A stretch of 8,259 bases of DNA from Porticoccaceae bacterium UBA1989 (GTDB lineage Bacteria > Pseudomonadota > Gammaproteobacteria > Pseudomonadales > Porticoccaceae), in NCBI GenBank assembly GCA_002335945.1, contig DDDD01000091.1:215-8473 (forward strand). The letters are read 5' to 3'. Made by a program: the position numbers and the translations under genes. Positions 1-5,144 of this stretch are shown here, piece by piece (position 1 is the stretch's first letter; each line of letters begins with the position of its first letter). The notes under the pieces are model-generated. The model was not told the DNA's origin and did no database searches. It saw only the letters and a list, made by a program, of their open reading frames with translations.

Positions 1-185
1 ACTAGGTCCCGGGGAATCTCCTGACTTTCAATCAGAATGACACCTTCGGACTGGTAAATCGGAGGTAGCATAAAGGTGATTGCTGCACTGATGGCCAACA
101 ATACTGGGAAGGTAATTATGATGTATAGCTTACGTCTGCGTAGAATTTCTAGATAATCTAGCAGTGACTTTTCAGTTTCATCCAT
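1..185 (-). CDS. Wzz/GumC-type polysaccharide chain-length determinant, N-terminal fragment
   Basis: Partial gene: the ATG is at 185 and the frame stays open to the left edge, giving 61 codons. The fragment has a short charged cytoplasmic N-terminus (MDETEKSLLDYLEILRRRK), a first membrane helix at about residues 20-39, and then LPPIYQSEGVILIESQEIPRD. That last stretch is the typical start of the Wzz periplasmic domain in GumC/EpsF-type proteins. Family members sit in the inner membrane, often pair with a tyrosine kinase, and set polymer length during export. An in-frame TAA at 207-209 lies just upstream of the ATG, so the start cannot be much earlier. AAGGAAG about 11 bases upstream is a plausible ribosome binding site. 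The gene is probably cotranscribed with the beta-barrel gene before it, since I see no terminator in the 159-base gap. The subfamily (EpsF versus XrtA-type) cannot be decided from this fragment. Confidence 0.8.
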   Translation of the reverse strand, partial: MDETEKSLLDYLEILRRRKLYIIITFPVLLAISAAITFMLPPIYQSEGVILIESQEIPRDL

Positions 186-300
186 AAACTCTTTTACTTC
201 CTTTTCTTATCCCGTTTAACCCTAATTCCCGCTACCTACTTTTCCCTGCCTCTTTGCCCTACCTTTTTTACCTATGCGCTTTACACAGGTGCTTTATAAG
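186..300 (-). promoter_or_regulatory. Purine-rich leader of the chain-length determinant gene with four GGA motifs
   Basis: On the coding (minus) strand, roughly 190-270 is strongly purine-rich. It holds five GGG runs (complement of CCC at 211-213, 220-222, 228-230, 244-246 and 257-259). It also has four GGA triplets (plus-strand TCC at 199-201, 210-212, 227-229 and 243-245), of which the last before the gene overlaps the Shine-Dalgarno sequence. Repeated GGA with one over the ribosome binding site is the layout seen in CsrA/RsmA-controlled leaders, and extracellular polysaccharide genes are common targets of that system. I found no clear sigma-70 promoter and no terminator here. The regulatory role is inference. 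Confidence 0.3.
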
Positions 301-319
301 CTTTATTTATAGAGGCTAT

Positions 320-363
320 TTTTTAAAGGCTATACCGCTAGTTTTTAAAAGCTATACCGCAAG
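320..363. repeat. 22-bp tandem duplication over the 3' end of the beta-barrel gene
   Basis: Positions 320-341 and 342-363 are direct repeats with period 22 and two mismatches (328/350 and 339/361); both share the core GCTATACCGC. The right-hand copy contains the last five codons and the stop of the beta-barrel gene (stop at 345-347). The left-hand copy lies just beyond the stop as a non-coding duplicate of the sequence for the terminal Arg-Tyr-Ser-Phe. It looks like a local slippage duplication. Confidence 0.75.
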
Positions 364-1487
364 CCTGCCTTAACCTTATTAGATTCAACATTGCCGGTAT
401 TGCGATCATAGGCACGAAAACTATAGGACGTATCCAGCTTTAGTCGCGGGGTAATGCTGTATCTATAGAAAGGCTCGATATTACTGTGTTCCCTTGGATT
501 GGTCGTAGAGGACGTGTCGCTCCAAGACGTAAGTACACCCGCTGAGCTGCGTCCACTCAGGCGGCGTTCATAAGAGAGGCTGAAAGAGTCGCGCTCTTCA
601 ACTTCACCGCGACTGGAGGGATACAGACCCTTTGATACATTAACCGACCAGGTGTTTTTTTCTTGATCGTAGGCCAGCGCAATAGTGGCCAAGGAGCCGG
701 AGTTTTCCTCGTCGGTAATCACTTGAGCGGGCCCCACAAACACAATTTGGTGCCGATCACTGGTAAAACGGCCTGCGCTGGCTTGGATGCTCATGGCGGG
801 TGAGTACTGGTAAATAATACCCACGGTGACATTGTCGTAGTCAGTCTCACTCGAATCTATAGCAGGACGTTGGGCCTTATATTTTGAGACGGTGGCATTC
901 ACTGTGGTGGTCCAGCGTTGATTTATTTTATGCTGCCAGCCAAGATTCACCGATTGATTTTCGTTGTCAGAAAAGTCACCCGTATCGTAGTCTCGTTCAA
1001 TGTGGCTAAGGCCCAGTGAAACACTGTCTTTTTCTGTGAGCTGGTAACTGACACCAGGGTCTACATTTATGGTTTCGACAAGACTATTGGAATTGAATTC
1101 ACCAGTATCTAGCTCAGCAGAATCCCTTTGTGAGTTTTCTGCATATCCAAAATCTAATGTCCAGGTTGCTCGCTGAGTCTTAAAGCTATTGTCCCAGCTG
1201 AACGAGGGATCTTCGGAGTCAAACCCGCTGAATTCTGAATACCGCTTAACCGCCCACTTGGCATCCATTGAAGATTCCACGGATGGCGTTAGGTACTTTA
1301 AGGAGAGTTCAGGTCTTACTGAATATTCCCAAGTACTCTGTTCATCGTCCGACATGAAAAAATTATCATCATAGTTGACGCTTGAACCAATGCCCCAGGT
1401 TGGCACCCAGGTGCCCGCATAAGAGGCCACAGCCGGTATTAGTATCGAGGCTGCGCTTATCGTAATTAGCTTACATATCTTTTTCAT
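345..1487 (-). CDS. Outer-membrane beta-barrel protein of the exopolysaccharide locus (EpsL-like)
   Basis: 380 residues. A Sec signal peptide covers residues 1-24 (MKK, hydrophobic core, ASYA then GTW). The rest is a series of alternating polar/hydrophobic strands rich in Tyr, Trp, Ser and Asp, with turns such as DYDTGDFSDNEN. It ends in RYSF, a C-terminal aromatic Phe that is the usual Bam-complex signal of outer-membrane barrels. Size and position fit the barrel proteins of exosortase-type eps clusters (EpsL, or the PEP-CTERM-associated outer-membrane family), whose exact role is unsettled but which probably help polymer leave or stay on the cell. The ATG at 1487 has a good ribosome binding site, GGGGTG, about 5 bases upstream. 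The gene begins 18 bases after the export gene's stop, so the two are surely cotranscribed. The call as an outer-membrane barrel is firm; the family assignment is inferred. Confidence 0.8.
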   Translation of the reverse strand: MKKICKLITISAASILIPAVASYAGTWVPTWGIGSSVNYDDNFFMSDDEQSTWEYSVRPELSLKYLTPSVESSMDAKWAVKRYSEFSGFDSEDPSFSWDNSFKTQRATWTLDFGYAENSQRDSAELDTGEFNSNSLVETINVDPGVSYQLTEKDSVSLGLSHIERDYDTGDFSDNENQSVNLGWQHKINQRWTTTVNATVSKYKAQRPAIDSSETDYDNVTVGIIYQYSPAMSIQASAGRFTSDRHQIVFVGPAQVITDEENSGSLATIALAYDQEKNTWSVNVSKGLYPSSRGEVEERDSFSLSYERRLSGRSSAGVLTSWSDTSSTTNPREHSNIEPFYRYSITPRLKLDTSYSFRAYDRNTGNVESNKVKAGLRYSF

Positions 1488-1505
1488 AATTTCACCCCGT
1501 CCGGT

Positions 1506-2087
1506 TTATGGAACAACAATTACGTCGCCAGCTTCTAGCCGATGGTTACTGGAAAGGTCACTGCCCTTTTCAAGATCTGAATAGCGGACCTTGAGGAGCG
1601 TTTCCTGCTCGCCTGTACTGCGAATGATTTTGATGGAATTGGCAGAGGCAAATTCATTGAGCCCACCCGCCATGGCAAGAGCCTGCATAACGGTCGTTGC
1701 CTGCACCATTACAATAGGGCCCGGCTTGAGTACCTTACCAACCACATAGCTCACATTACCGCGAGTATTGGTGACGGTTACGTTGACTTCGGGGTCGGCG
1801 ATAAAGGCGTCTAGTTTGGCGGTTATCTTGTCTTCCAAAACGGAGGCGGTTTCACCCGCAGCGGTTAGATGGCCAACAAGAGGAAAGGAAATTTTTCCAT
1901 CGGGAAGTACAGTGATGGTTCGCTCTAGAGACTCTTCGTTCCATACAGAGACCATCAACTGGTCGCCGGGATTTAAGAGGTACGCTTCTAGGGCGGGCGC
2001 TGCGTTCGCAACTGCCGCTACTGTGCTGGTGAGTATTAGAAATACACTTAAAGCTATTGGTTTAATGCCTGCTGTCTTGATGTCCAT
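1506..2087 (-). CDS. Polysaccharide export protein, compact Wza/EpsE-like (Poly_export + SLBB)
   Basis: 193 residues from the ATG at 2087. A signal peptide covers residues 1-29 (VAAVANA then AP). The Poly_export domain runs from about 34 to 108, with NPGDQLMVSVW and the LPDGKISFPLVGHL motif at 61-74. An SLBB-type domain follows at about 112-193, with VVGKVLKPGPIVM, TVMQALAMAGGLNEFA and the closing LEAGDVIVVP. Proteins of this family form the periplasmic/outer-membrane exit channel for extracellular polysaccharide. Wza is about 380 residues with a lipidated Cys, but this protein has no Cys at all, one SLBB domain and no C-terminal membrane helix. It therefore matches the short EpsE-type export proteins of exosortase-linked loci. 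AAGGA at 2097-2101 lies 9 bases from this ATG. A GTG at 2093 (two extra residues) would be only 3 bases from it and is less likely. Confidence 0.88.
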   Translation of the reverse strand: MDIKTAGIKPIALSVFLILTSTVAAVANAAPALEAYLLNPGDQLMVSVWNEESLERTITVLPDGKISFPLVGHLTAAGETASVLEDKITAKLDAFIADPEVNVTVTNTRGNVSYVVGKVLKPGPIVMVQATTVMQALAMAGGLNEFASANSIKIIRSTGEQETLLKVRYSDLEKGSDLSSNHRLEAGDVIVVP

Positions 2088-2096
2088 GATCACTGT

Positions 2097-2101
2097 TCCT
2101 T
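2097..2101 (-). promoter_or_regulatory. Ribosome binding site that favours the ATG start of the export gene
   Basis: The minus strand reads AAGGA here, followed by ACA, then GTG (2093-2091), ATC and ATG (2087-2085). The spacing is 3 bases to the GTG and 9 to the ATG, so the ATG is the better start. The 93-base gap back to the sugar transferase stop holds only a weak 5-bp hairpin (AGACC at 2139-2143 with GGTCT at 2152-2156) and no U-tract. Cotranscription with the transferase is therefore likely. Confidence 0.6.
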
Positions 2102-2186
2102 TGCAATCTTATTAAGTTAATCCGTTACCGCTAATTGTAGACCTGAATATTGGTCTGTGACGGCTGTCCTTTCTAAAGTCTCCTCA

Positions 2187-3602
2187 TCAGAAAGCATTCT
2201 TGTTGGTAAAACCAACGAACACTGTCATAACAATGAGTTTTATATCCAACCACAGTGACCAGCTGCGAATATATTCTAGGTCGTATTTTATTCGGCCTTC
2301 CATTTTTTCTAATGTATCTGTCGCACCGCGATAGCCCTTAACCTGTGCCAGCCCTGTGATCCCCGGTTTTACTTTGTGCCTGAGCATATAGCCATGAATG
2401 GCCGAGCGATAAAATTCATTGTGGGTAACAGCATGGGGGCGCGGTCCTACAATCGACATGGTTCCGGCCATCACATTAAAAAACTGGGGCAGCTCGTCAA
2501 GTGAGGTTTTACGTAAAAAACGGCCCAACTTGGTAATTCGACTATCGGATCTGCAGGCCTGCTTTACTTCGCCATCGCCGGCATCCGTTGAGGTCATGGT
2601 GCGAAACTTCCATACATGGATTGATTCACCACCGATGCCATAGCGCAGCTGGCGAAATATCACTGGGCCTTTGGAGGTCAGTCTAATACTCAGTGCGATG
2701 GCTAGCATGGGTACTGCTATAAGGCCCAATATAAGGGTGCTAAACACTAAATCAAGACAGCGCTTGGTAATGTTATCGAGGCCGGTATGGGGGGATTCAA
2801 AGATACTCACTGCGGGCATACCCTGCACGTCGAGCCAGCTGGCATTCAGCAAATCGAAACTAAATAGATCCAGCATCATGTAGGCAGACACAGTGGTATC
2901 GGAAAGCTCATCAAGCAATGACTTGATGCGGTTTTCTGCAGCTAGGGGTAAGGTGATAAATATGGTGTCGACGGTACCTGCGCGGGCCTGATCAATCAGG
3001 TCTTGGGAGCCGCCCTTAATCTGGCTCTGATCGGAAATAAAGCGTCGCGTGCCATTGGTTTTTCGGTCGTCAAAGAAGCCTACAAAGTTGTAACCGGCCC
3101 AGGGCATTGACTGGATTCGCGTCTCTAGGCCACTACCAAGCTCTGTTGCCCCATAAATGGCCACTGTTTGCGCGCTAACGCCTGTATAGCGGAAAAAGCG
3201 CAGTGCCATGCGCATAATGGAATGCCATGAGATAAGCTCTATAGGGGTCAATATGAACCAGTACAGAACAATCTCGCGGTTATAGAGATCGACGGGCTGT
3301 AAGGTTGCTTGAATAGCGACAAAGACAATCACAACAACGAGCCAGTTGCTGCCCACGGCCATAATTTCGTCACTGATGCTGATGTCTCGCCAGGATTTAT
3401 AGGAGCGACTGGATTCAGTCAAAAAGCTGAATAATACGATGGCCGAGAGCAATAGCCAGCTGTAGCTTGGAAGCCAGTCTAATTTTAGAACGGAAACCAG
3501 AGCAACTAGGGTGCTACCAATGATCCCCGCATCAATAAGACGCGAGAACGCATTTATTTTCGCGTCCTTAGAACGCACCATCCTTGATAAGTTATCTTCC
3601 AT
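2187..3602 (-). CDS. Undecaprenyl-phosphate sugar-1-phosphate transferase (WcaJ/EpsB type)
   Basis: 471 residues. It starts exopolysaccharide synthesis by moving a sugar-1-phosphate, usually glucose, from a UDP-sugar to undecaprenyl phosphate at the inner membrane. The N-terminal half has about four hydrophobic helices (roughly 22-40, 48-62, 84-100, 110-125). A Rossmann-like CoA_binding_3 domain follows, with AIYGATELGSGL at 148-159. The C-terminal bacterial sugar transferase domain begins with a membrane helix or hairpin at 285-307. It then shows WKFRTM (331-336), TSLDELPQFFNVMAG (366-380) carrying the catalytic Asp369-Glu370 pair, SIVGPRPH (383-390) and KPGITGLAQVKGYRG (412-426). Length and domain order are normal for the family. 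A TAA lies 6 bases upstream of the ATG, so the start can only be here or further in. The ribosome binding site is weak. No convincing promoter was found upstream. The exact sugar cannot be read from sequence. Confidence 0.92.
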   Translation of the reverse strand: MEDNLSRMVRSKDAKINAFSRLIDAGIIGSTLVALVSVLKLDWLPSYSWLLLSAIVLFSFLTESSRSYKSWRDISISDEIMAVGSNWLVVVIVFVAIQATLQPVDLYNREIVLYWFILTPIELISWHSIMRMALRFFRYTGVSAQTVAIYGATELGSGLETRIQSMPWAGYNFVGFFDDRKTNGTRRFISDQSQIKGGSQDLIDQARAGTVDTIFITLPLAAENRIKSLLDELSDTTVSAYMMLDLFSFDLLNASWLDVQGMPAVSIFESPHTGLDNITKRCLDLVFSTLILGLIAVPMLAIALSIRLTSKGPVIFRQLRYGIGGESIHVWKFRTMTSTDAGDGEVKQACRSDSRITKLGRFLRKTSLDELPQFFNVMAGTMSIVGPRPHAVTHNEFYRSAIHGYMLRHKVKPGITGLAQVKGYRGATDTLEKMEGRIKYDLEYIRSWSLWLDIKLIVMTVFVGFTNKNAF

Positions 3603-3719
3603 AGATTACATCAGACACCAAGCGTTAATATCTTGGAAAAGAGTGTAGCGATAGTTGTTTATTATGCGAATCTCTTATCAGTGAAAATGCGACCTAGTTA
3701 ACATTAAATATAGAACTAT

Positions 3720-3790
3720 GGTGCCGCTCAGGGCTGTGGTACCGCTCAGAGCTGCCTTACTGCTTTGGGCCGTCTTACTGCTCAGGCCGT
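3720..3790. repeat. Imperfect 18-bp tandem repeat, four units
   Basis: Units lie at 3720-3737, 3738-3755, 3756-3773 and 3774-3790 (the last is 17 bp). Units 1 and 2 share GGT-CCGCTCAG-GCTG with three differences; units 3 and 4 both begin CTTACTGCT. The array lies in the gap between the VPLPA-CTERM gene and the sugar transferase gene. On the plus strand the period keeps one frame open from ATG 3718 to TGA 3798, which would encode a 26-residue hydrophobic peptide. No ribosome binding site is visible, so I do not call a gene. The array could be a slippage-prone spacer or an iterated protein-binding site. Confidence 0.65.
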
Positions 3791-3807
3791 TTTATTGACC
3801 CGAGCAG
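3778..3807 (-). terminator. Hairpin after the VPLPA-CTERM gene, without a U-tract
   Basis: On the minus strand CTGCTCGGG (3807-3799) can pair with CCTGAGCAG (3786-3778), forming a 9-bp stem with one G-U pair and a 12-base loop. It begins 34 bases past the stop of the VPLPA-CTERM gene. The G-U pair works only in minus-strand RNA (it would be A-C on the plus strand), which favours a role in that transcript. There is no run of U after it, so it is not a standard intrinsic terminator. An mRNA-protecting or Rho-linked 3' structure is possible. Confidence 0.3.
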
Positions 3808-3840
3808 CGTTATTCGCCAAGGTGGTTTTGCTAGCAATGT

Positions 3841-4449
3841 CTATTCAGTGCTGCCGCGCTTGCGAATACCGGCTAACCCAACCAGACCCGTTATAAAAAA
3901 CCAGGCTGCTGCAGGGAGCGGTACTTCTGACATTCCCCATTCGGCATAGTGAGATATATCGTGCCACCCACCATCTAGCGCGTTGCCAATAGTGATGCCG
4001 ACACCATTGCTATCCATATCCTCAACATAATAAAGCCAAACTGAACCTGAGGCTTTGACGGTAATATAGCCCGAAAAATCGACTGTTGAAGTTAGGCTCT
4101 TAGTGCTTGCCGGATTACTTTCCAATGTCTTCACTAAGTCACCTATGACAATGCCCTCAAACGCCAGCATATTTTTCATATCAGGTGTTGGGTGATCGTT
4201 GGCCACGCCTCCCTGCCAAAACTCTTTAGAGGTAATCATGCTGAGATCGCCGGTGTTCACTTCACAATTAGGCACGATGCAAGTGCCGTAACCCATATCG
4301 ATACTGCTATCACCATCTACATCTACACCACCAAGATCATTTTTTTTATCGGCTTTCCAGATACTTAACAAATCAACTGTATCGGCACTCGCTGGTAGCG
4401 CCATTAATGAATACAGCGCAACGACTACTATTAAAAATACCTTTTTCAT
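3841..4449 (-). CDS. Secreted VPLPA/PEP-CTERM sorting-domain protein, function unknown
   Basis: 202 residues. A Sec signal peptide covers residues 1-22 (LPASA then DTVD). The C-terminus has the three-part exosortase sorting tail: VPLPAA at 176-181, a membrane helix at about 182-194, and a basic end (RKR, 196-198). Known biology: such tails are recognised and cleaved by exosortases in exopolysaccharide producers, and the protein is then anchored or released. The mature region matches no family I recognise. It has a close Cys pair (C57, C62) and two Asp-rich loops (43-51 and 144-152) resembling calcium-binding loops. The ATG at 4449 has a clear ribosome binding site, AGGGAG, 6 bases upstream. 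The gene stands alone between the rplS terminator and the eps genes, with its own candidate regulatory region. No exosortase is encoded in this window. Confidence 0.88.
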   Translation of the reverse strand: MKKVFLIVVVALYSLMALPASADTVDLLSIWKADKKNDLGGVDVDGDSSIDMGYGTCIVPNCEVNTGDLSMITSKEFWQGGVANDHPTPDMKNMLAFEGIVIGDLVKTLESNPASTKSLTSTVDFSGYITVKASGSVWLYYVEDMDSNGVGITIGNALDGGWHDISHYAEWGMSEVPLPAAAWFFITGLVGLAGIRKRGSTE

Positions 4450-4480
4450 ATCCCACTCCCTGTAAATCTCTCCATGACGG

Positions 4481-4507
4481 GTGCCAAGAATTTATATACT
4501 CTGGCAC
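4481..4507. promoter_or_regulatory. Inverted TGGCAC pair around a TATA-like box
   Basis: GTGCCA at 4481-4486 and TGGCAC at 4502-4507 form an inverted repeat with a 15-base AT-rich centre. On the minus strand the centre includes TATATAAAT (4498-4490), which contains a 5/6 match to the sigma-70 -10 hexamer. No matching -35 hexamer is found at the right distance, so a promoter here would need an activator. The layout could be an operator over a -10 box of the VPLPA-CTERM gene. Confidence 0.3.
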
Positions 4508-4526
4508 TCAGAACCGCTCTAGCTGT

Positions 4527-4550
4527 AAAACGTGACGTAGTTCACATTTT
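4527..4550. promoter_or_regulatory. CRP/Vfr-like binding site
   Basis: On the minus strand the site reads AAAA, TGTGA, ACTACG, TCACG, TTTT. The CRP consensus is TGTGA-N6-TCACA with A/T flanks, so one core base differs and the flanks fit. Its centre is about 89 bases upstream of the VPLPA-CTERM start codon and about 54 bases upstream of the start point predicted by the TATA-like box at 4491-4496. It could activate that box. It could instead repress the upstream promoter candidate at 4568-4595, which it would follow at about +22. Confidence 0.5.
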
Positions 4551-4567
4551 CACTACTGGCAAAATTA

Positions 4568-4595
4568 AGAATAGACCATGGATGGCCACAGTCAA
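4568..4595 (-). promoter_or_regulatory. Candidate sigma-70 promoter for the VPLPA-CTERM gene
   Basis: The minus strand has TTGACT (4595-4590, 5/6 to consensus), a 16-base spacer, and TATTCT (4573-4568, 4/6). The predicted start point is near 4561, giving a leader of about 110 bases. It lies downstream of the rplS terminator, so the gene could be transcribed independently of the ribosomal operon. Confidence 0.35.
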
Positions 4596-4656
4596 GAAAT
4601 GGACTAGAAATGATATTAGACGTAGATAGAACCTAACTAAGGGTGAAAAATTGGCA

Positions 4657-4687
4657 ATAAAAAAGGCGACCCTAAGGATCGCCTTTT
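4657..4687 (-). terminator. Intrinsic terminator of the rpsP-rimM-trmD-rplS operon
   Basis: On the minus strand GGCGATCC and GGGTCGCC (4683-4665) form an 8-bp stem with one G-U pair and a UUA loop, extended by AAAA/UUUU. A run of six U follows (4664-4659). It begins 30 bases after the rplS stop codon. It should separate the ribosomal operon from the VPLPA-CTERM gene. Confidence 0.9.
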
Positions 4688-4716
4688 CTGATACTGCGCT
4701 AGCAATCGATGATTGC

Positions 4717-5073
4717 TCAGCCCAACTTCTCTTTGATACGTGCAGATCGACCTGAACGTTCGCGCAAATAGTACAGCTTGGCACGACGAACAGCACCGCG
4801 ACGCTTAACTTCAATGCTATCAACTAATGGGCTGTAAGTTTGGAAGGTACGCTCTACGCCAATACCGTTAGATATTTTGCGTACAGTGAATGCTGAGTTC
4901 AGCTGGCGGTTACGCTTAGCTAGAACTACACCTTCAAAGGCCTGAAGACGCTCGCGAGCTCCCTCTTTTACCTTAACCTGAACAACCACTGTGTCACCGG
5001 GGCTGAAATCAGGGATTTCTTTAGTCATCTGCTCTTTTTCAAGCTCAGCGATGATAGATACTTTGTTCGACAT
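4717..5073 (-). CDS. rplS: 50S ribosomal protein L19
   Basis: 118 residues from the ATG at 5073, the usual L19 length. L19 lies at the subunit interface of the ribosome and contributes to intersubunit bridges. Family landmarks are MSNKVSIIAELEKEQM, then DFSPGDTVVVQVKVKEG (22-38), RLQAFEGVVLAKRNR (42-56), FTVRKISNGIGVERTF (62-77) and the basic tail RRGAVRRAKLYYLRERSGRSARIKEK (91-116). A longer reading from ATG 5094 would add MKIEEQE, but those bases are the leader carrying GAGGAG at 5080-5085, which sits 6 bases before the ATG chosen here. It is the last gene of the rpsP operon, 71 bases after trmD, a gap containing two possible RNA hairpins. An intrinsic terminator follows. Confidence 0.97.
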   Translation of the reverse strand: MSNKVSIIAELEKEQMTKEIPDFSPGDTVVVQVKVKEGARERLQAFEGVVLAKRNRQLNSAFTVRKISNGIGVERTFQTYSPLVDSIEVKRRGAVRRAKLYYLRERSGRSARIKEKLG

Positions 5074-5079
5074 TTCTTG

Positions 5080-5085
5080 CTCCTC
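5080..5085 (-). promoter_or_regulatory. Strong ribosome binding site fixing the rplS start
   Basis: The minus strand reads GAGGAG followed by CAAGAA and ATG (5073-5071). It is a near-ideal Shine-Dalgarno sequence and spacing, and it places the L19 start at 5073 rather than at the upstream in-frame ATG at 5094. Confidence 0.85.
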
Positions 5086-5099
5086 AATTTTCATTGGTT

Positions 5100-5136
5100 G
5101 GTGGCACTGCCACCTGATTTAGAGCTCTGTACAGAG
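5100..5136 (-). other. Two RNA hairpin elements between trmD and rplS
   Basis: GGTGGC (5100-5105) and GCCACC (5109-5114) form a perfect 6-bp stem with a 3-base loop. CTCTGTACAGAG (5125-5136) is a perfect 12-base palindrome. Both lie in the trmD-rplS spacer, upstream of the rplS ribosome binding site. In E. coli, L19 is made in far larger amounts than TrmD from one transcript; spacer structures like these could serve mRNA processing or stability. That role is inferred. Confidence 0.45.
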
Positions 5137-5144
5137 AGGATAAG

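Noticed and set aside
1189..1374. Plus-strand frame of 61 residues inside the barrel gene
   Set aside because: It is antisense to a coding region with a clear signal peptide and C-terminal barrel motif, and has no protein-like features.
2139..2156. Terminator between the sugar transferase and export genes
   Set aside because: The stem has only 5 bp with an 8-base loop and no U-run follows.
3603..3717. Sigma-70 promoter for the eps genes (for example TTCGCA-N17-TACACT on the minus strand)
   Set aside because: Both hexamers match only 4/6, and several equally weak alternatives exist in this AT-rich stretch.
4464..4487. Sigma-54 promoter for the VPLPA-CTERM gene (TTGGCACC on the minus strand)
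   Set aside because: The -24 element is good, but the -12 position reads ATGGA instead of TTGCA, missing the essential GC. The implied start point would also cut into the ribosome binding site.
4542..4823. Minus-strand frame of 93 residues overlapping the rplS end and terminator
   Set aside because: It overlaps the L19 coding sequence in another frame, reads through the operon terminator, and has no supporting motif.
5074..5094. Upstream ATG start for rplS adding MKIEEQE
   Set aside because: These bases contain the strong GAGGAG ribosome binding site for the downstream ATG, and the L19 family normally begins MSN near that point.
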